Assembly: GCF_051233685.1 (NCBI RefSeq) | Contig: NZ_JBAMMY010000285.1 | Location: 1-60,100, forward strand | DNA: 60,100 nt | Direction: 5' to 3' | Origin: RPRI01 sp051233685 | GTDB taxonomy: Bacteria; Desulfobacterota; Desulfobacteria; Desulfobacterales; RPRI01 | Part shown: piece by piece, positions 31,462 through 40,519 of the stretch | Numbering within the stretch: position 1 is the stretch's first letter | Layout: the number at the start of each line of letters is the position of its first letter | Notes under the pieces: model-generated | Seen by the model: only the letters and a program-made list of their open reading frames with translations | The model's database searches: none | Told to the model about the DNA's origin: nothing | Made by a program: the position numbers and the translations under genes

Positions 31462-31995
31462 TTAACTGATGGGTTGAATCAGGCCGTAATTTCCATCTTT
31501 TCTTCTATAAAGTACGTTGATCTTCTCTGATCGTGAGTTTGTAAATACAAGAAAATTATCATTAACAAGATCCATCTGCATAGCAGCTTCTTCAATATCC
31601 ATGGGTTTGTATTCTATATTCCGTATCTCTATTTGCCCCACGCTTGATTCTTCATCAGATAAACTAATTTCATGGTCTCCGGTTATAGATTTATCTTTGT
31701 GGTTTACTCTGCGTTTGCGTATTTTTTGTTTATTTTTCTTTATCTGTATCTCAAGCTTGTCAGCAACCATGTCGACAGCCGAATACATATCGTTTGTCTC
31801 TTCTTTACCATATATACTCAATCGGTCGCCTGTGATATTTACTTCTGCGATATGGCGAAATTTTTCTATTAAAAGAACAACAGTTGCTTCCGCCGGGTTG
31901 TCCAAATATTTATCAAGCTTGTCCAGCTTCTCACAAATGTAGTCTTTAAGATTGTCAGAAGGATCGAGATTTTTAAAAGTAACGGATGTTTGCAT
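31462..31995 (-). CDS. hpf: Ribosome hibernation promoting factor, long form
   Basis: 177 residues. The N-terminal ribosome-binding domain (about 1-100) has the FKNLDPSDNLKDYICEKL and beta-alpha pattern of HPF/YfiA. The C-terminal domain (about 120-177) ends in KINVLYRRKDGNYGLI, the 100S dimerisation domain of long HPF. The product inactivates ribosomes in stationary phase. It is separated by only 12 bases from rpoN. GGAGGA precedes the start. Confidence 0.93.
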   Translation of the reverse strand: MQTSVTFKNLDPSDNLKDYICEKLDKLDKYLDNPAEATVVLLIEKFRHIAEVNITGDRLSIYGKEETNDMYSAVDMVADKLEIQIKKNKQKIRKRRVNHKDKSITGDHEISLSDEESSVGQIEIRNIEYKPMDIEEAAMQMDLVNDNFLVFTNSRSEKINVLYRRKDGNYGLIQPIS

Positions 31996-32007
31996 ATTAA
32001 ATCCTCC

Positions 32008-33444
32008 TCATGGTTGTTTGCGTTTATTAGAAGAAAGTATTCTTAACATCTCTCTGTATTTAGCAACAGTTCTTCTTGCAATATTTACGTTATTTTTAAC
32101 AAGTATTTCGGTTAGTTTATCATCACTGTAGGGTTTTTTGGGATCTTCGGATTCAATAATCTTTTTTATCATTTCCTGAACTCCGGAAGATGCAATAGTT
32201 TCACCATTTGAACGATTTATAGAACTATTGAAGAAATATTTCAATTCATAAATTCCCTGCGGAGTAAATGCATATTTATTCGTTGTGACTCTGCTTATTG
32301 TCGATTCGTGCATTTCGATATCCTGTGCGATATCTCTTAAAACCATGGGTTTCATGTAAGTTATACCTTTTTCAAAAAATTCCCTCTGGAATTTGAGTAT
32401 GCTTTCCATGACCCTGTATATCGTTTTCTGGCGTTGCTGGATGCTTTTTATGAGCCAGGCGGCTGAACGAATTTTATCATTTATGTATTCCTTGGCATCT
32501 TTATTTATTTTTCCACCACTGCTGATTGTATTTTTGTAATAGGAATTAATTTTAAGTTTCGGCATTCCATCGTCATTTAATACTATTACAAAATCATTTT
32601 CCAGCTTATGTACATATATGTCCGGGGTTATATACTGAGGTTCTTCATCCGAAAATTTTCTTCCGGGCCTTGGCTCAAGGCCTTTTATGATATTTATTGC
32701 CACCAAAATTTCGTTGGGATCGGCTTTGAGTTCCTTTGATATGGCTTTATAGTTTCTGTTTTGAAGGTAATTAAGATGATGCTCAATAATTTCAGTTACT
32801 AAGGTATTGTCAAGATTAAGCTGCCTTGCCTGGATTAAGAGAGACTCTTTAAGATCTCTTGCACAAACACCCGGGGGATCAAAAGTCTGCAGCAGGGTCA
32901 AAACACTTTCAATCCTGTCGATTGAATAATTACTGTTAATAAATATTTCTTCAATGGAATTGTCAAGATATCCGTCTGAGTTTAAATTGCCGATAATCAA
33001 ACTCCCGATTTCTTCATCTTCTTTTGTTGTGCAGGCCATAAGAAGCTGCCATAGCAGATGGTCGTTTAAAGATTCCTTAGCGGAAATAAAGGTTTCATAG
33101 CTTGGGGTTTCTTTCCTTTCAGTCTCGAAATGAGTTTTCCCCGGAGTATTATATTCGTCAATATAATTGCTCCAGTCAACATCGTAATTAATTTTTTCTT
33201 CTATTTTAATTTCTTTGTCTGCAGGGAGTTCCTGCTGAATCGGGTTTTCACTTCGTTCAACAGGTGAATCATCCGGATGTGAATCAAAAGACTCTTCCAG
33301 TAAGGGATTTGTCTCAAGCTCCTGACGTATTGTTTCCACAAGCTCAAGACGGGAAAGCTGCAAAAGCTTTATAGCCATCTGAAGCTGTGGGGTCATTACC
33401 AGTTGCTGGGATAATTTGAGCTGTTGTCTGAATTCAAGAGCCAT
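32008..33444 (-). CDS. rpoN: RNA polymerase sigma-54 factor
   Basis: 478 residues. The Gln-rich activator region (LKLSQQLVMTPQLQMAIKLLQLSR) is at the N-terminus, the core-binding domain (VLTLLQTFDPPGVCARDLKESL) is in the middle, and the helix-turn-helix and RpoN box (ARRTVAKYREMLRI) are at the C-terminus. It directs transcription at -24/-12 promoters together with enhancer-binding ATPases. The gene begins 2 bases from the lptB stop. Confidence 0.96.
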   Translation of the reverse strand: MALEFRQQLKLSQQLVMTPQLQMAIKLLQLSRLELVETIRQELETNPLLEESFDSHPDDSPVERSENPIQQELPADKEIKIEEKINYDVDWSNYIDEYNTPGKTHFETERKETPSYETFISAKESLNDHLLWQLLMACTTKEDEEIGSLIIGNLNSDGYLDNSIEEIFINSNYSIDRIESVLTLLQTFDPPGVCARDLKESLLIQARQLNLDNTLVTEIIEHHLNYLQNRNYKAISKELKADPNEILVAINIIKGLEPRPGRKFSDEEPQYITPDIYVHKLENDFVIVLNDDGMPKLKINSYYKNTISSGGKINKDAKEYINDKIRSAAWLIKSIQQRQKTIYRVMESILKFQREFFEKGITYMKPMVLRDIAQDIEMHESTISRVTTNKYAFTPQGIYELKYFFNSSINRSNGETIASSGVQEMIKKIIESEDPKKPYSDDKLTEILVKNNVNIARRTVAKYREMLRILSSNKRKQP

Positions 33445-33445
33445 A

Positions 33446-34168
33446 TTAAAGTTTAAACTCGTCCCCTAAATAGATGCGGCGCGCAATTTCGCTGGAAGCG
33501 ATCTTTTCGGGATTGCCCGCTTCAATTATTCTCCCGTCGCTGATGATATAAGCCATATCGCATACATCAAGAGTTTCTCTGACATTATGATCTGAAACCA
33601 GTACGCCAATGCCGCGATTTTTTAGATGCACAATAATATTTTTTATGTCAAGCACAGCCAGCGGATCTATTCCTGCAAAGGGTTCATCAAGAAGAATAAA
33701 GATCGGCTCTGTTGCCAGAGTGCGTGAAATTTCAAGACGTCTTTTTTCTCCCCCTGAAAGAAGTAATGCTCTTTGGTGCGAAAGATGACTAATGCCAAGC
33801 TCATCAAGAAGTCTGTCAGCGCGTTCATTCTGTTCCTTTGATGAGATAGGCTGCATTTCTAAAATTGCCATTATATTTTCTCTTACCGTAAGCTTTCTGA
33901 AAATTGACGGTTCCTGGGGAAGATAACCCAATCCTTTGCGGGCCCTAATGTGCATCGGGCAGCTGGTAATATCTTCATCATCAATTGAAATTTTACCTTC
34001 ATCCGGTTTTACCATTCCAACGGCCATATAAAATATAGTGGTTTTACCTGCTCCGTTAGGACCAAGCAGTCCGAATACTTTGCCGCTTTCGACATTAAGT
34101 TCAACTGAATTTACAACTTTTCTTCTCTTGTAAATTTTAACAAGTTTATCAAGAAGCAATTTTGACAT
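33446..34168 (-). CDS. lptB: LPS export ABC transporter ATP-binding protein LptB
   Basis: 240 residues. Walker A GPNGAGKTT, Q-loop, signature LLSGGEKRRLEISRTLA, Walker B ILLDEPFAGIDPLAV and switch His in VSDHNVRETLD are all intact. The LPAVGLPQEPS-like segment YLPQEPSIFRKLTV is typical of LptB. It powers LptFG-mediated extraction of lipopolysaccharide and its passage along LptC-A-D. It is adjacent to lptA. Confidence 0.96.
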   Translation of the reverse strand: MSKLLLDKLVKIYKRRKVVNSVELNVESGKVFGLLGPNGAGKTTIFYMAVGMVKPDEGKISIDDEDITSCPMHIRARKGLGYLPQEPSIFRKLTVRENIMAILEMQPISSKEQNERADRLLDELGISHLSHQRALLLSGGEKRRLEISRTLATEPIFILLDEPFAGIDPLAVLDIKNIIVHLKNRGIGVLVSDHNVRETLDVCDMAYIISDGRIIEAGNPEKIASSEIARRIYLGDEFKL

Positions 34169-34735
34169 TTATATTCCTTTTCCATCAGATTCAAAGACAG
34201 CTTCAACACGATTGCTCCTGCTGCTTTCTATCTTAACATGTCCGTCATCTCTGAAAAAGGTAATTTTTGATCCGGTTATCGAATTATTTCCACTTGTAAT
34301 TTTAGATCCGACTCCGGTTAATGTAAAAACTCTGGTACTTGTTGCATAAACAGCATGTTGGGTTATTGCAATTTTATCATCAAACAATATTTTAACATTT
34401 CCGGTTGCTATTATTTCTTTTATTGATTCTTTTTCTTTTGGGTTATCTTTAGCGGCTGTATCGACTTTTTGGTAGAAAATATTCAATCTGTCTGAAGTAA
34501 TAACGGTTGTTCCCTGAACGGCTTTCACTTTTCCGATGAATTCGGCTTTATCTGAATTTCCGTCAACAATCAGCATATCTGCAGTTATACGGGTTTTCTC
34601 AACACTCCCGTCTTTTTTAGGCTTTATTGTCTTGTCTGCTGCAAGTACGTCTCCCGAATGAATTAAAAATAACAAAAAAACTGCAACAAACAGCAAATGC
34701 AAGTAATATCTATTTTTATAATGATAAGTTATCAC
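34169..34735 (-). CDS. lptA: Periplasmic LPS transport protein LptA
   Basis: About 188 residues from a GTG at 34735, overlapping lptC; an upstream TTG at 34759 is possible. A signal peptide (LHLLFVAVFLLFLIHSGDVLAA) precedes an OstA-type beta-jellyroll with DMLIVDGNSDKAEFIGKVKAVQG and IIATGNVKILF repeats. LptA oligomers form the bridge carrying lipopolysaccharide across the periplasm. The lptC-lptA-lptB order and close spacing are conserved. Confidence 0.9.
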   Translation of the reverse strand: MITYHYKNRYYLHLLFVAVFLLFLIHSGDVLAADKTIKPKKDGSVEKTRITADMLIVDGNSDKAEFIGKVKAVQGTTVITSDRLNIFYQKVDTAAKDNPKEKESIKEIIATGNVKILFDDKIAITQHAVYATSTRVFTLTGVGSKITSGNNSITGSKITFFRDDGHVKIESSRSNRVEAVFESDGKGI

Positions 34736-35300
34736 CAAATATCCCGTCCACTTTACCAATTAACTCAGCTTTATTTGTGTTTAAATCTATAGCCATGGAG
34801 CTTGCAATAAGATTTGAAGACTTGCCGGTTAGTTCAACCGGTGCTTTTGATTGTATAATACGTTTTTTATTATCATAATTTATTTTTCCTGTTTTTAACA
34901 TATAATCATTGTTTTTAATTACCACATTGCCATTAATTTCTATATTGCCGGATTCGGTTTTTAAGGTTCCTTTGTCAGCGGAAAGATATACTTCCTGGTT
35001 GTCTTTTGTAAAAAAAGTAACAGTCAGATCTTTAAAAAAGGCCTCTTTTTTGTCTTCGCTGTAAATTGCCGAACGTGCTTCAAGACTCCACTCCATAATA
35101 CCGTTTTTTGAAGAGATCTGGCTTATCCTTTCTAAGGATATGCTTGATCCGTCAAGAACGGCAGGAAGCATTCTCTCAGGCTTTTTTGAAAAATACCGGT
35201 AGCCGATAATAACGCCGAAAATCACAGTTATTGTAATGACAATGGATGTAATTAAGGCAATTTTTATTTTTTTATTGCTGAATATATTTGACAGTTTCAT
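34716..35300 (-). CDS. lptC: LPS export protein LptC
   Basis: 194 residues. One N-terminal transmembrane helix (about 13-35) anchors a periplasmic OstA-like jellyroll with MEWSLEARSAIYSEDKKEAFF and LSADKGTLKTESGNIEINGN. It receives lipopolysaccharide from LptBFG and hands it to LptA. The 3' end overlaps lptA by about 20 bases or more, and the gene starts 3 bases from kdsC. Confidence 0.9.
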   Translation of the reverse strand: MKLSNIFSNKKIKIALITSIVITITVIFGVIIGYRYFSKKPERMLPAVLDGSSISLERISQISSKNGIMEWSLEARSAIYSEDKKEAFFKDLTVTFFTKDNQEVYLSADKGTLKTESGNIEINGNVVIKNNDYMLKTGKINYDNKKRIIQSKAPVELTGKSSNLIASSMAIDLNTNKAELIGKVDGIFGDNLSL

Positions 35301-35302
35301 TA

Positions 35303-35833
35303 TTAAAATCTTTCTATAACAGAATCCCAGAGCATTTGCGCTTTTAGTATGGCTTCACATATTTCCCGGATAGCCCCCGCCCCGCCTTTGGCTGACGTTA
35401 CAATATGTGATATTTCAATTATTATCTCATGGGCATTCGCAACAGCTATCGGTATCCCTACTTCCTTCATAATTGAAATATCCGGAAGGTCATCACCCAT
35501 GTATGCAATATCATCGGCATTTATTCCGGTTTTTGCAATTATTTCATGAAGTATTTCAACCTTATTTTTAACGTTATCATAAATATACCCGATATGAAGG
35601 TTTTTGCATCTGTGATGCAGCGCTTCTGATTTTCTGCCGGTAATCACTCCGACTTCTATTCCTGCAAGCATAAGAAGCCTGATTCCGAGCCCGTCTCTGA
35701 CATGAAAAGTCTGAGTTTGTATATTATTGTCATCATAAATAATAGTACCATCAGTCATTACACCGTCAACGTCAAGAAGCAATAACCTTACATGTTTAAG
35801 CCTGGTTTTGGCATCAGGCACTTTAAATATCAT
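35303..35833 (-). CDS. kdsC: KDO-8-phosphate phosphatase KdsC
   Basis: 176 residues of the C0-type HAD family. Motif I LLLDVDGVMTDGTI, VRDGLGIRLLMLAGI, motif II VITGRKS and motif III YMGDDLPDISIMKEVGIPIAVANA are all present. It hydrolyses 3-deoxy-D-manno-octulosonate 8-phosphate to KDO. It lies 46 bases downstream of kdsA. Confidence 0.95.
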   Translation of the reverse strand: MIFKVPDAKTRLKHVRLLLLDVDGVMTDGTIIYDDNNIQTQTFHVRDGLGIRLLMLAGIEVGVITGRKSEALHHRCKNLHIGYIYDNVKNKVEILHEIIAKTGINADDIAYMGDDLPDISIMKEVGIPIAVANAHEIIIEISHIVTSAKGGAGAIREICEAILKAQMLWDSVIERF

Positions 35834-35879
35834 GGTAATCCAGTTTTATTTATTATAAAGCCAATCACATTGGGTGTGT

Positions 35880-36698
35880 CTAAATAACAACCTGACGTAT
35901 TGCTTTAAGTCTTTTAATTAAATCATAAAGGCTGTCAAGAACCAGCGAGTTGGGCCCATCGCAGAGCGCTTTATCCGGATCAGGATGAACTTCCATAAAT
36001 ATACCGTCAGCCCCTGCCGCAACAGCTGCTTTTGCAAGTATTGGCGCAAATTTTCGTTCACCGCCGGAACTCTTTCCTGCACCACCCGGGAGCTGTATGC
36101 TGTGAGTTGCATCAAAAATAACGGGATATCCTGATCCCTGCATTATTTCAATACCTCTGAAATCAACCACAAGATTGTTATATCCAAACGTAGTACCACG
36201 TTCTGTAATGAGTATCTTTTTGTTGCCGGTAGAAGCAATTTTTTCAACTACATTTATAATATCCCATGGAGCAAGGAACTGACCTTTTTTAATATTTACA
36301 GGCTTTCCCGTTTTTGCAATTTCCAATATGAAATCAGTCTGCCTGCAGAGAAATGCCGGTATTTGAATTATATCTAGTATATCGGCTGCTTTATCAATTT
36401 CATTAATTGAATGAACATCAGACAGAATTGTAAGACCCAGCTCTTTTTTTATCTGTTTCAGGATATTAAGTCCGTTTAACAGTCCGGGCCCTCTGAAGGA
36501 ACTTAATGAAGTCCTATTTGCCTTATCGTACGAAGCCTTAAATATCAGAGGAATATCAAGTTGTTCAGATAGTTCTTTAAGATAATAAGCTATCTGTAAA
36601 GTAATATCTTTATTTTCAATAACACACGGGCCGGCAATAATTACTAGCGGATGATTGTCCCCTATGGATATTTTGCCGATATTAACAGTGCTTGCCAT
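35880..36698 (-). CDS. kdsA: 3-deoxy-8-phosphooctulonate synthase KdsA
   Basis: About 272 residues from the ATG at 36698, preceded by GGGGAAAT; an in-frame start 13 codons upstream is possible. It has the ITLQIA-YYLKELSEQL region, FKASYDKANRTSLSSFRGPG, DVHSINEIDKA, KGQFLAPWDI, TERGTTFGYNNLVVDFRG, FDATHSIQLPGG and FMEVHPDPDKALCDGPNSL. It condenses phosphoenolpyruvate with arabinose 5-phosphate. It heads the kdsA-kdsC-lpt-rpoN run. Confidence 0.95.
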   Translation of the reverse strand: MASTVNIGKISIGDNHPLVIIAGPCVIENKDITLQIAYYLKELSEQLDIPLIFKASYDKANRTSLSSFRGPGLLNGLNILKQIKKELGLTILSDVHSINEIDKAADILDIIQIPAFLCRQTDFILEIAKTGKPVNIKKGQFLAPWDIINVVEKIASTGNKKILITERGTTFGYNNLVVDFRGIEIMQGSGYPVIFDATHSIQLPGGAGKSSGGERKFAPILAKAAVAAGADGIFMEVHPDPDKALCDGPNSLVLDSLYDLIKRLKAIRQVVI

Positions 36699-36737
36699 AT
36701 TTCCCCGGTAAATTGTAGTATATTGAGTCACTTTCAA

Positions 36738-37054
36738 AACGTTTCAGTTTGGTCAAGGTCAAAGCGGACGAAAATATTAACCACAGGAATACATTTAGTA
36801 TTTCTATGATTAAAATTTGAGCCCAACGCAGAGATCAGCCTGAATGGGACGTTTTGGAACTGGCTCTATTAAAAACTCATTAATCATTTTCTTAGAGTAT
36901 CTATAGTCTGAAGGCTTAAATGTCAAGAAACGAAAAAGAATAATGCCATCAAGCCCTGTTTGAAGCCAAAGAGTATTTATGAAAAAATATCAGGATGATA
37001 ACCGAAAACAGTGTAAATGATCTATCTGAGTCTTTTAAAGACAGAAAGGATAAA
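36738..37054. other. Intergenic region
   Basis: 317 bases between kdsA and the MarC gene, both on the minus strand. No gene or clear terminator hairpin was found. It presumably holds the kdsA-operon promoter. Confidence 0.4.
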
Positions 37055-37642
37055 TTAATTCGATATTAATTTCATAATCCCGCTTCTTACCATCTTAACC
37101 GCAAAGGCTGCTAATATGAGTGAAGCAACTTTGGCAAAAGCTCTGGAACCGCTTATTCCGAAAAAATTTATGATACGTTCTGATTGGCTGAATATGAGCC
37201 ATGCAAATAAAAGGTTTACTATCAGCGAAAATATTACAGGGATATAGCCGCTTGTTCCAACAAGAACAAGAGCAGAGGTTAGTGTGCCCGGGCCTGCAAT
37301 AAGAGGTGTGCCGAATGGAACTACGCCGAATTCCGGACTTCGCTCAATTTTTTTTTCACCGGCGCGCACAACATCGGAAACGGCTATGATCAACAGCACA
37401 CCGCCCCCTGCAATCATGAAATCCTCAACAAGTATTCCCAGGGCATTAAATATCATCTGACCCAGAAGAATGAAACCGACTGTAACTATAAAGGCTGTGA
37501 TGATTGATTGACGGACAATTTTTTTACGTTCCGGTTTATTAATTCCTTCCGTCATGCCTATATAAAGCGGAAGAATTCCCGGAGCGTCCATAGCAACCAT
37601 AATGGGAATAAGGGTTGGTACGAAAGATTGAATTATATCCAT
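37055..37642 (-). CDS. MarC-family integral membrane protein
   Basis: 195 residues and six predicted hydrophobic helices. The family features VAMDAPGILPLYIGMTEG at the N-terminus, VVPFGTPLIAGPGTLTSALVL in the fourth helix region, and a similar inverted-topology repeat are present. The MarC family was once linked to multiple antibiotic resistance but that role was disproved in E. coli; a transport role remains unproven. It stands alone. Confidence 0.88.
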   Translation of the reverse strand: MDIIQSFVPTLIPIMVAMDAPGILPLYIGMTEGINKPERKKIVRQSIITAFIVTVGFILLGQMIFNALGILVEDFMIAGGGVLLIIAVSDVVRAGEKKIERSPEFGVVPFGTPLIAGPGTLTSALVLVGTSGYIPVIFSLIVNLLFAWLIFSQSERIINFFGISGSRAFAKVASLILAAFAVKMVRSGIMKLISN

Positions 37643-37723
37643 TTAGTATTTCCAAAAAGTCCCGGTTGAGTCAATTGTAATCACAACTAAGGGATTTGCT
37701 TACATTATAATTAATCAGCGCAC

Positions 37724-38749
37724 TCAATAAAGCCGGTATTTTTCTCTTAGCATAGCTGATATCGATTTTATTGTTTCAAACGCTTTTTCAACCGTTTTTT
37801 CCTTATCCGGATTCACCAGGCAGCAAGTTGCAGGAGAAAGAAGGCTTTTACTTAATAAATATTTTATGTCGATTCCTTTTTTTTCCAGAATCTGCCATGT
37901 TTCTTCAAGACGGTTAATCAGAGACGCAATATTTTCTTTTTCAAAATTTTCAAAACCGGTAGGCACAATTCCCCAGACAATAACACCGCCCCGTCCTATA
38001 AAGCGCTTTATAGATGATGCATAAGAAGAAAATATTTCGGCATTGGTATATACATCCAAAGACAGTATATCCAGATTCAGGTTCAACAGAAAATCCCAGT
38101 CCGGATTCCCACAAAGGTGTACGCCGCATGGACGATCAAGCATTGAGAAAAAAAGATCCAGCTCGCCTTTGGCTTTCATATCCCCGAAGCCTGACATGGC
38201 TGAAAAAAGAAACTGAAGTCCGGGTTCGTCTATAAACATAAACGCATTTTTATTCAGTTTTTTTAATCGGGAAAGCTGAATATTTATTCGCTTTGTCATA
38301 AATTCGAGCATAAAAGGGCGAACGGTATCATCGAAAAGGATAGGGCGCTTATTTTCATCCATAATATTGAAACCGAAACTAATGGGGCCTTCAAGCTGAC
38401 CACGGATTGCCGGTCGGTCGGAGAAATTGCGGGAAAGAAACTTATGATAGACTTCGGAATATGTTTTGCTGATATCGAAATATTCAGGCTCATCAAAATG
38501 GCTCATGGTCTCTTCTAATTCGCCGATGAATTTTTCGAGTGAAAACCGGAGGGTTTTATTTTCTATATCAAGAAGAATGCCCGGAAAATGCTCCGCAGCC
38601 TGAACATACATATCTTCATAATAGCTATAATTCGGAAGTTGCGGCCAGAACGGAATATCAAGAGATAAAGCTATCTCAAGAGCTCGGTCCACATCCGTAT
38701 GAGGCATAACCGCCATCGCGGTTGTCAGAAGATTTCCCGGGATTGGCAT
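37724..38749 (-). CDS. MetE-like / UroD-superfamily methyltransferase
   Basis: 341 residues, the size of one barrel of cobalamin-independent methionine synthase. Zinc-ligand candidates are HLCGNPDWDF and the C-terminal SPATCCLVNP; MFIDEPGLQF is the conserved DEP block. The N-terminal half of full-length MetE is absent. Relatives include core-MetE methionine synthases that use corrinoid or folate methyl donors and methylcobamide:CoM-type enzymes. Which methyl donor and acceptor are used cannot be read here. It ends next to rubrerythrin on the same strand (5-base gap). Confidence 0.75.
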   Translation of the reverse strand: MPIPGNLLTTAMAVMPHTDVDRALEIALSLDIPFWPQLPNYSYYEDMYVQAAEHFPGILLDIENKTLRFSLEKFIGELEETMSHFDEPEYFDISKTYSEVYHKFLSRNFSDRPAIRGQLEGPISFGFNIMDENKRPILFDDTVRPFMLEFMTKRINIQLSRLKKLNKNAFMFIDEPGLQFLFSAMSGFGDMKAKGELDLFFSMLDRPCGVHLCGNPDWDFLLNLNLDILSLDVYTNAEIFSSYASSIKRFIGRGGVIVWGIVPTGFENFEKENIASLINRLEETWQILEKKGIDIKYLLSKSLLSPATCCLVNPDKEKTVEKAFETIKSISAMLREKYRLY

Positions 38750-38754
38750 TGGTA

Positions 38755-39249
38755 TTAATCCACTTTAACAAAAGCTTTTGCTTTTGAATTACATACAGGG
38801 CATGAATCCGGCGGCTCATTTTCACAGGTATACCCGCATACTGTGCATATATAATAATCAACTGGTTCTTTTTTATCCATATTATCAAGAGCTTTTTTAT
38901 AAAGAGCCGCATGAACCTTCTCGACTTCATTTGCGTAAGAAAATGTTCTGACTGCCGCTTTATTTCCTTCCTCTTCGGCTGTCTTTATCATATCCGGGTA
39001 CATTGAACTGAATTCATGGGTTTCGCCTTCTATGGCTTCCTTAAGGTTTTCTGCAGTACTATTTATACCACCCACTACCTTCAAATGAGCGTGAGCATGT
39101 ATGGTTTCGGCTTCTGCTGCAGCTCTAAAAAGTTTTGCTATTCGGGGATACCCATCTTTTTCAGCCTGTTTTGCAAAGGCCAGATACTTACGATTAGCCT
39201 GAGATTCACCTGCGAAAGCTTCCCGCAAATTCTTTTCCGTCTTACTCAT
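38755..39249 (-). CDS. rbr: Rubrerythrin
   Basis: About 164 residues from the ATG at 39249. A ferritin-like diiron domain (LREAFAGESQANRKYLAF, AEAETIHAHAHL, AIEGETHEFSSMYPDM, EVEKVHAALY) is followed by a rubredoxin-like domain (CTVCGYTCENEPPDSCPVCN). It reduces hydrogen peroxide in anaerobes using rubredoxin electrons. It is close to, and cotranscribed with, the MetE-like gene. CAAGATATG-type sequence gives a modest ribosome-binding site. Confidence 0.95.
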   Translation of the reverse strand: MSKTEKNLREAFAGESQANRKYLAFAKQAEKDGYPRIAKLFRAAAEAETIHAHAHLKVVGGINSTAENLKEAIEGETHEFSSMYPDMIKTAEEEGNKAAVRTFSYANEVEKVHAALYKKALDNMDKKEPVDYYICTVCGYTCENEPPDSCPVCNSKAKAFVKVD

Positions 39250-39357
39250 ATCTTGTTCTCCTTTCATTGTTTAGATATTATAAAACCACGCACAATGTTT
39301 TTAGCAACGGCGGCATCTGTATTCTAAATAATATAATCATGAAATCCGGATATCAAA

Positions 39358-39696
39358 TCATTCAGACTCAAATTTATTTAAACCCACCAAAAGATGACCG
39401 GGAAATCTTCCCCGGTCATCTTTTGAAATATGTTTTATTTCCGCTTTTGAATATTCAATGGGATCCGATTCTTTCAAAGGATAGAATTGCATGTTCAATA
39501 CTTCTCCAACGTGCAGATGCTCTATTATTTTGGAATCTTCACGAACAAGAATACACATTCCTTTTTTAGAAAAATTCCTTATCCTGAAGTGATAGGATAG
39601 CTCAAATTCCCGCTTTGAAATCAGAACACTATGGTATAAATTGATAAAAGTCCTGTTTTCTGTTCTTCTTTCAGATTCCGTTTCATTTTCGTTCAT
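39358..39696 (-). CDS. PilZ-domain protein
   Basis: 112 residues. The N-terminal ERRTENRTFIN resembles the RxxxR part of a c-di-GMP-binding PilZ domain. It is followed by a beta-rich core with NFSKKGMCILV (D/NxSxxG-like) and a basic HISKDDRGRFPGH region. The key residues are therefore mostly present, although D of DxSxxG is Asn. Probably a cytoplasmic c-di-GMP receptor; target unknown. Confidence 0.7.
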   Translation of the reverse strand: MNENETESERRTENRTFINLYHSVLISKREFELSYHFRIRNFSKKGMCILVREDSKIIEHLHVGEVLNMQFYPLKESDPIEYSKAEIKHISKDDRGRFPGHLLVGLNKFESE

Positions 39697-39720
39697 ATCA
39701 ATCCCTTGAAAAATTTGATT

Positions 39721-39942
39721 CTATTTTTCAGGTTCTTTATATAGTTTGTCTTTATTACCCAAAATATCAGGCATATATACTTTTTCAGCCCAATCTTCGG
39801 GGCTTACCTCTTCAATCGCAACTGATACGGTTTTTGCTTCACAATTTGCAATTGATACAACATTTTTTACTATTGCATCCGTAAGCTTTTGCTTCTGCTC
39901 ATTTGATCTGCCCGGATATAGCTTTATGATGATATGTGGCAT
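39721..39942 (-). CDS. Tautomerase-family protein (4-oxalocrotonate tautomerase-like)
   Basis: 73 residues beginning MPHIIIKLYPGRSNEQKQKL with catalytic Pro2 (Pro1 of the mature protein), followed by the helix and SVAIEEVSPEDWAEKVY segment typical of the 4-OT family. The C-terminus is a short Lys-rich tail. Its substrate is unknown; no catabolic gene cluster surrounds it. Confidence 0.88.
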   Translation of the reverse strand: MPHIIIKLYPGRSNEQKQKLTDAIVKNVVSIANCEAKTVSVAIEEVSPEDWAEKVYMPDILGNKDKLYKEPEK

Positions 39943-40001
39943 TTCTTCTCCTGGCTGTTATACAATTTCTTCAGTTTCTGGTTTGCCATGAACATTTTAC
40001 C

Positions 40002-40176
40002 CTAAAATGGCTTTAAGATCCTCATCAGCAGTAGAAAAAGGATAGCCTTGCCTTTCCTGTAACCCAGCGGAACTTTTGTCGGTACCGGATTTCCGTAAGT
40101 TATAGTATTCCCGGTATCAAGAAGTTCCATCGCCTTGAATGCCGCTTCACCACACCAATGCTTAATGATGATTTTT
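40002..40176 (-). pseudogene. Remnant resembling hybrid cluster protein (hydroxylamine reductase)
   Basis: A minus-strand frame of about 57 codons without a start, reading FKAMELLDTGNTITYGNPVP then TKVPLGYRKGKAIL. This is like the segment of hybrid cluster protein where ALLDAANTGTYGHPVPT and KVPLGxKKGKAIL occur. After KAIL the frame shifts; the adjacent frame reads STADEDLKAIL. Everything else of the roughly 540-residue protein is missing. The family match is from memory and moderately secure; decay is clear from the missing ends. Confidence 0.45.
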
Positions 40177-40519
40177 TATTTTTAGCCTGACGCTGCAACC
40201 AATCACATTGCATTATTTTTCTGCTTTATACAAAATTGCAATTTCAGTAAGTGCGATTATTTTTTGAATACTATCAGAAACATATTCAAATGTCAATTAG
40301 TTAGAAGAATGCGCTGACTTGTTACAAGCCCGGAAAATATTAAGTCCGACAAAGACCGGCTCTATCCTTTCAAGCGCCAGGCTAAATCATAACATAAAAT
40401 CGGCTTGCGGTATTTTCTGATACAAACTATATGATATAGAAAATTTTGTATAGCTCATTATTGCCGCGGCGTTTAAAAAAAGTGAGTCAGGGATCAATTC
40501 TAAAGGGAAAACAGACAGA
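40177..40519. other. Intergenic region upstream of the DUF169 gene
   Basis: 343 bases, AT-rich, with no gene supported. It may contain the DUF169 promoter. AGGGAAAACAGACAGA precedes the gene start as a weak ribosome-binding site. Confidence 0.4.
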